From NCBI GenBank assembly GCA_020091685.1, contig CM034600.1, forward strand, positions 12,814,438 to 12,878,437: DNA of 64,000 bases. Reading direction: 5' to 3'. A program made the translations under genes and the position numbers. Below are positions 62,110 to 64,000 of the stretch, piece by piece (the stretch's first letter is position 1; every line of letters begins with the position of its first letter). Below the pieces are notes generated by a model. The model was given only the letters and a program-made list of their open reading frames with translations, was not told where the DNA came from and searched no databases. The stretch is from Lutjanus erythropterus. Its lineage: Eukaryota; Chordata; Actinopteri; Lutjaniformes; Lutjanidae.

Positions 62110-64000
62110 TCAGTATCACATTAAAGCTGTTGTCTTCATGCAAAAACAACTAAAATTCTGTTGCATACGTAATCGCCATGACAATGTGGTAAACTATATT
62201 TTTTACACATAATTCTGCATGTCTCTATTACACAGCCTTGACTTGTGTTTGTATTTTTATACATTAAATTCCATCAGTGAGTCGATCTTTCTGATCACAT
62301 CTAATGTTTCCCTTTTTGACCACTAAGTGGGGCAGTTGTAGAGTAATGCAAATGGAAAGCTGTTAATACAGTCAGATCACACCTACCTGTCTAATTCCTT
62401 CCTACAGGTGAACAGGTTTTCTTGTTAGGATTAATAATTTGCCCACTGATCATCTTGGAAGTTTTAAATTAATCAGTTTCTGCAGGTTAAGGTGACTACT
62501 GCTTTGATTAGGTGAGTTTGTGTAGAGATAAAACATTGAAGAGAAGTGAAAAAACTGATAAGGTACAGCAATGACAAAGAGACAAAAAGAAGGGGACAAA
62601 CCGCACATTATCATGCTTTAAAGACTTTATGAGATTTTTATATGAAAGAATTATACCTTTGTCTCAACTATTATCACTGTATCACCAGTGCTTTTATTGT
62701 TTTATTTTGTTTTACTTTCATCTGTCTCTTTTCTGATTATGACCATGCTTTGTTGATGTCATTGATGTATTTTATATTTTCTAACCTTTTGTTCTAGTTT
62801 TCTTGGGAAAAACTATTATGTTTATTTATAAACAAACTATCTGGATTTTATTGCACAATTTTAAATACAAACAACTTAATGGAGAATAACAATAGAAAAA
62901 ATATGATTATAACCTAGTACGTATTCCCTATGTATGTTCCAGCATACAGAATGTTGTCAGTCTGCCCTTACATCCACGTGTCTGAAAGAGGAGCATTACA
63001 GCACTAAGATGTTATTTTTTCATTATCTCTTGCAATCCTCTTCTCTCTCACGATTTATCTGTCTTTTATTGTCCAGTATGTGCTACTGATGTACAAGTTT
63101 AGAGTGGATGAGTGCATTGATCATATAATTGAATATTGAAAAGATATATCCATCCAGATCTATGTATTGTTATACTCCTATTTACTACAAACATATTCAC
63201 AGTATTCTTATGTATGGCACAATGCCACAGCTCATTGGCCACAGTTCATTTTATGACGATCACCTGCTATTTGAATAAAATCACCTGTGGTTCCAACCAA
63301 GATGTGTGATCCATTACTATGAATTTCCTTCAAAATGTATAATTCTCCTGATTCCACCTCAATAATTATTCAGTACCCACTCGCTAAAACATATCCTCAG
63401 GCTGTGTAAGTAAGGACTGGCCTGTCCTGGTCCCTAAACCAAACACACCTAAACTTTACTCAGTTCAGTGGTACCTCTGTCTAACAATATGAGATTAGAC
63501 TCATATTGTGAGCATTTCCCATAATGTAATTTGGATGGAGCAAACTACTTTTTGAAAGTAGTTTTAGTTTGACAAACTAATTGATTGTTAGAGCATTAAA
63601 TGTAGTTTAAGTATGTTTCACTGTGCAGCTATCAGTTGGCTGCTATGGCACTATGATATATCATGTGTCAAATAAATGTATAACAATTTGCTTATTGTCA
63701 CTTGTGGAAGTGTTTTAGCTGTCATAAATACTGTATGTGTGGGCGAGCATTAATCAGGCATCAGTAACATGTGAAGAACTGAAGTGTGTAAAGTCAGTTT
63801 GTGTTTGTGTCATGAAACAAGTTTGGTGCCAAACGGACTTTGAGCAATGGTGTGCTTGCCTCCTTCCCTCAAGTTGCACAATATCCCCTGTCAGATCTGC
63901 ATGAATCTGTCACTTTCCTGTTTTGGCTGTTATGTAATTATATTTAAATCTCTCAAAAATGAATATTGTATGTTGTAGTACCCGCTCCACCAGAGGAAAA
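62110..64000. other. AT-rich DNA, nothing coding recognised
   Basis: Both strands lack any long or recognisable open frame, and no tRNA or rRNA is seen. The only notable wording is a possible repeat fragment near 63530 (GGATGGAGCAAACTACTTTT). It may be upstream or intronic sequence of a gene beyond the window. Confidence 0.5.

Larger units (their letters stand above)
58720..62110. repeat. Three diverged tandem copies of a 0.9-1.3 kb unit
   Basis: Direct repeats recur in the same order. GGGCTTTCAACTGCTAAGCT (58740) resembles GGGCTCTCAAATGCTAAGCT (about 60074) and GGGCTTTCAAATATTTAGCT (about 61191). TTGCACAG occurs at 59061, 60318 and 61263. GTGTCAGAATTCA occurs at 59731, 60864 and 61786. A block like AACAGTGTTGCTAAGCAACT and a terminal block like CATATTATGAATG follow each time. 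Spacing is 1.13-1.26 kb between copies 1 and 2 and 0.92-0.95 kb between copies 2 and 3. No coding frame is conserved. Confidence 0.85.

Noticed and set aside
62110-64000. Search for exons, RNA genes or old viral copies in the last 2 kb
   Set aside because: No recognisable protein similarity, splice-flanked frame or terminal repeats were found.

Overview
The window is nuclear DNA of a ray-finned (teleost) fish. It holds intron-rich vertebrate genes with canonical GT/AG junctions, many CA/GT microsatellites, and short palindromic transposon relics of the kind that litter teleost introns. No bacterial, organellar or viral gene is visible. Exon borders were read by eye from splice signals and protein similarity, so untranslated ends are approximate.

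Layout: (1) 30-4127, plus strand: the last six coding exons of dcp1a (mRNA decapping activator), starting inside its EVH1 domain. (2) 10305-30990, plus strand: a complete 14-exon tkt (transketolase, 628 residues). The dcp1a then tkt head-to-tail order matches the human 3p21.1 neighbourhood. (3) 36700-43037, minus strand: a 7-exon aldo-keto reductase of 343 residues with the full Asp/Tyr/Lys/His catalytic set; paralogue not assigned. (4) 44420-49042, minus strand: nsun5 (25S/28S rRNA cytosine-5 methyltransferase), 621 residues, with a tail of about 200 residues made of acidic/lysine-rich repeats. (5) 51389-56880, minus strand, with a probable non-coding first exon near 58.5 kb: an 887-residue gene joining a complete MYB three-repeat DNA-binding domain (closest by eye to MYBL2/B-MYB) to a hAT-transposase body (RNase-H-like core plus C-terminal dimerisation region, no BED finger). 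All eleven coding exons keep frame, while the second catalytic Asp and a conserved His of the transposase are replaced. It reads as a domesticated host-transposase fusion and is the most interesting object here. (6) 58.7-62.1 kb: three diverged direct repeats of about 0.9-1.3 kb immediately upstream of that gene; the copy nearest it carries a cluster of MYB-type sites. (7) 62.1-64 kb: AT-rich, nothing coding seen.

The five genes do not form one pathway: decapping, pentose phosphate metabolism, carbonyl reduction, rRNA modification and probable transcriptional control. The functional link I can propose is local: the MYB-hAT protein may bind its own upstream region.
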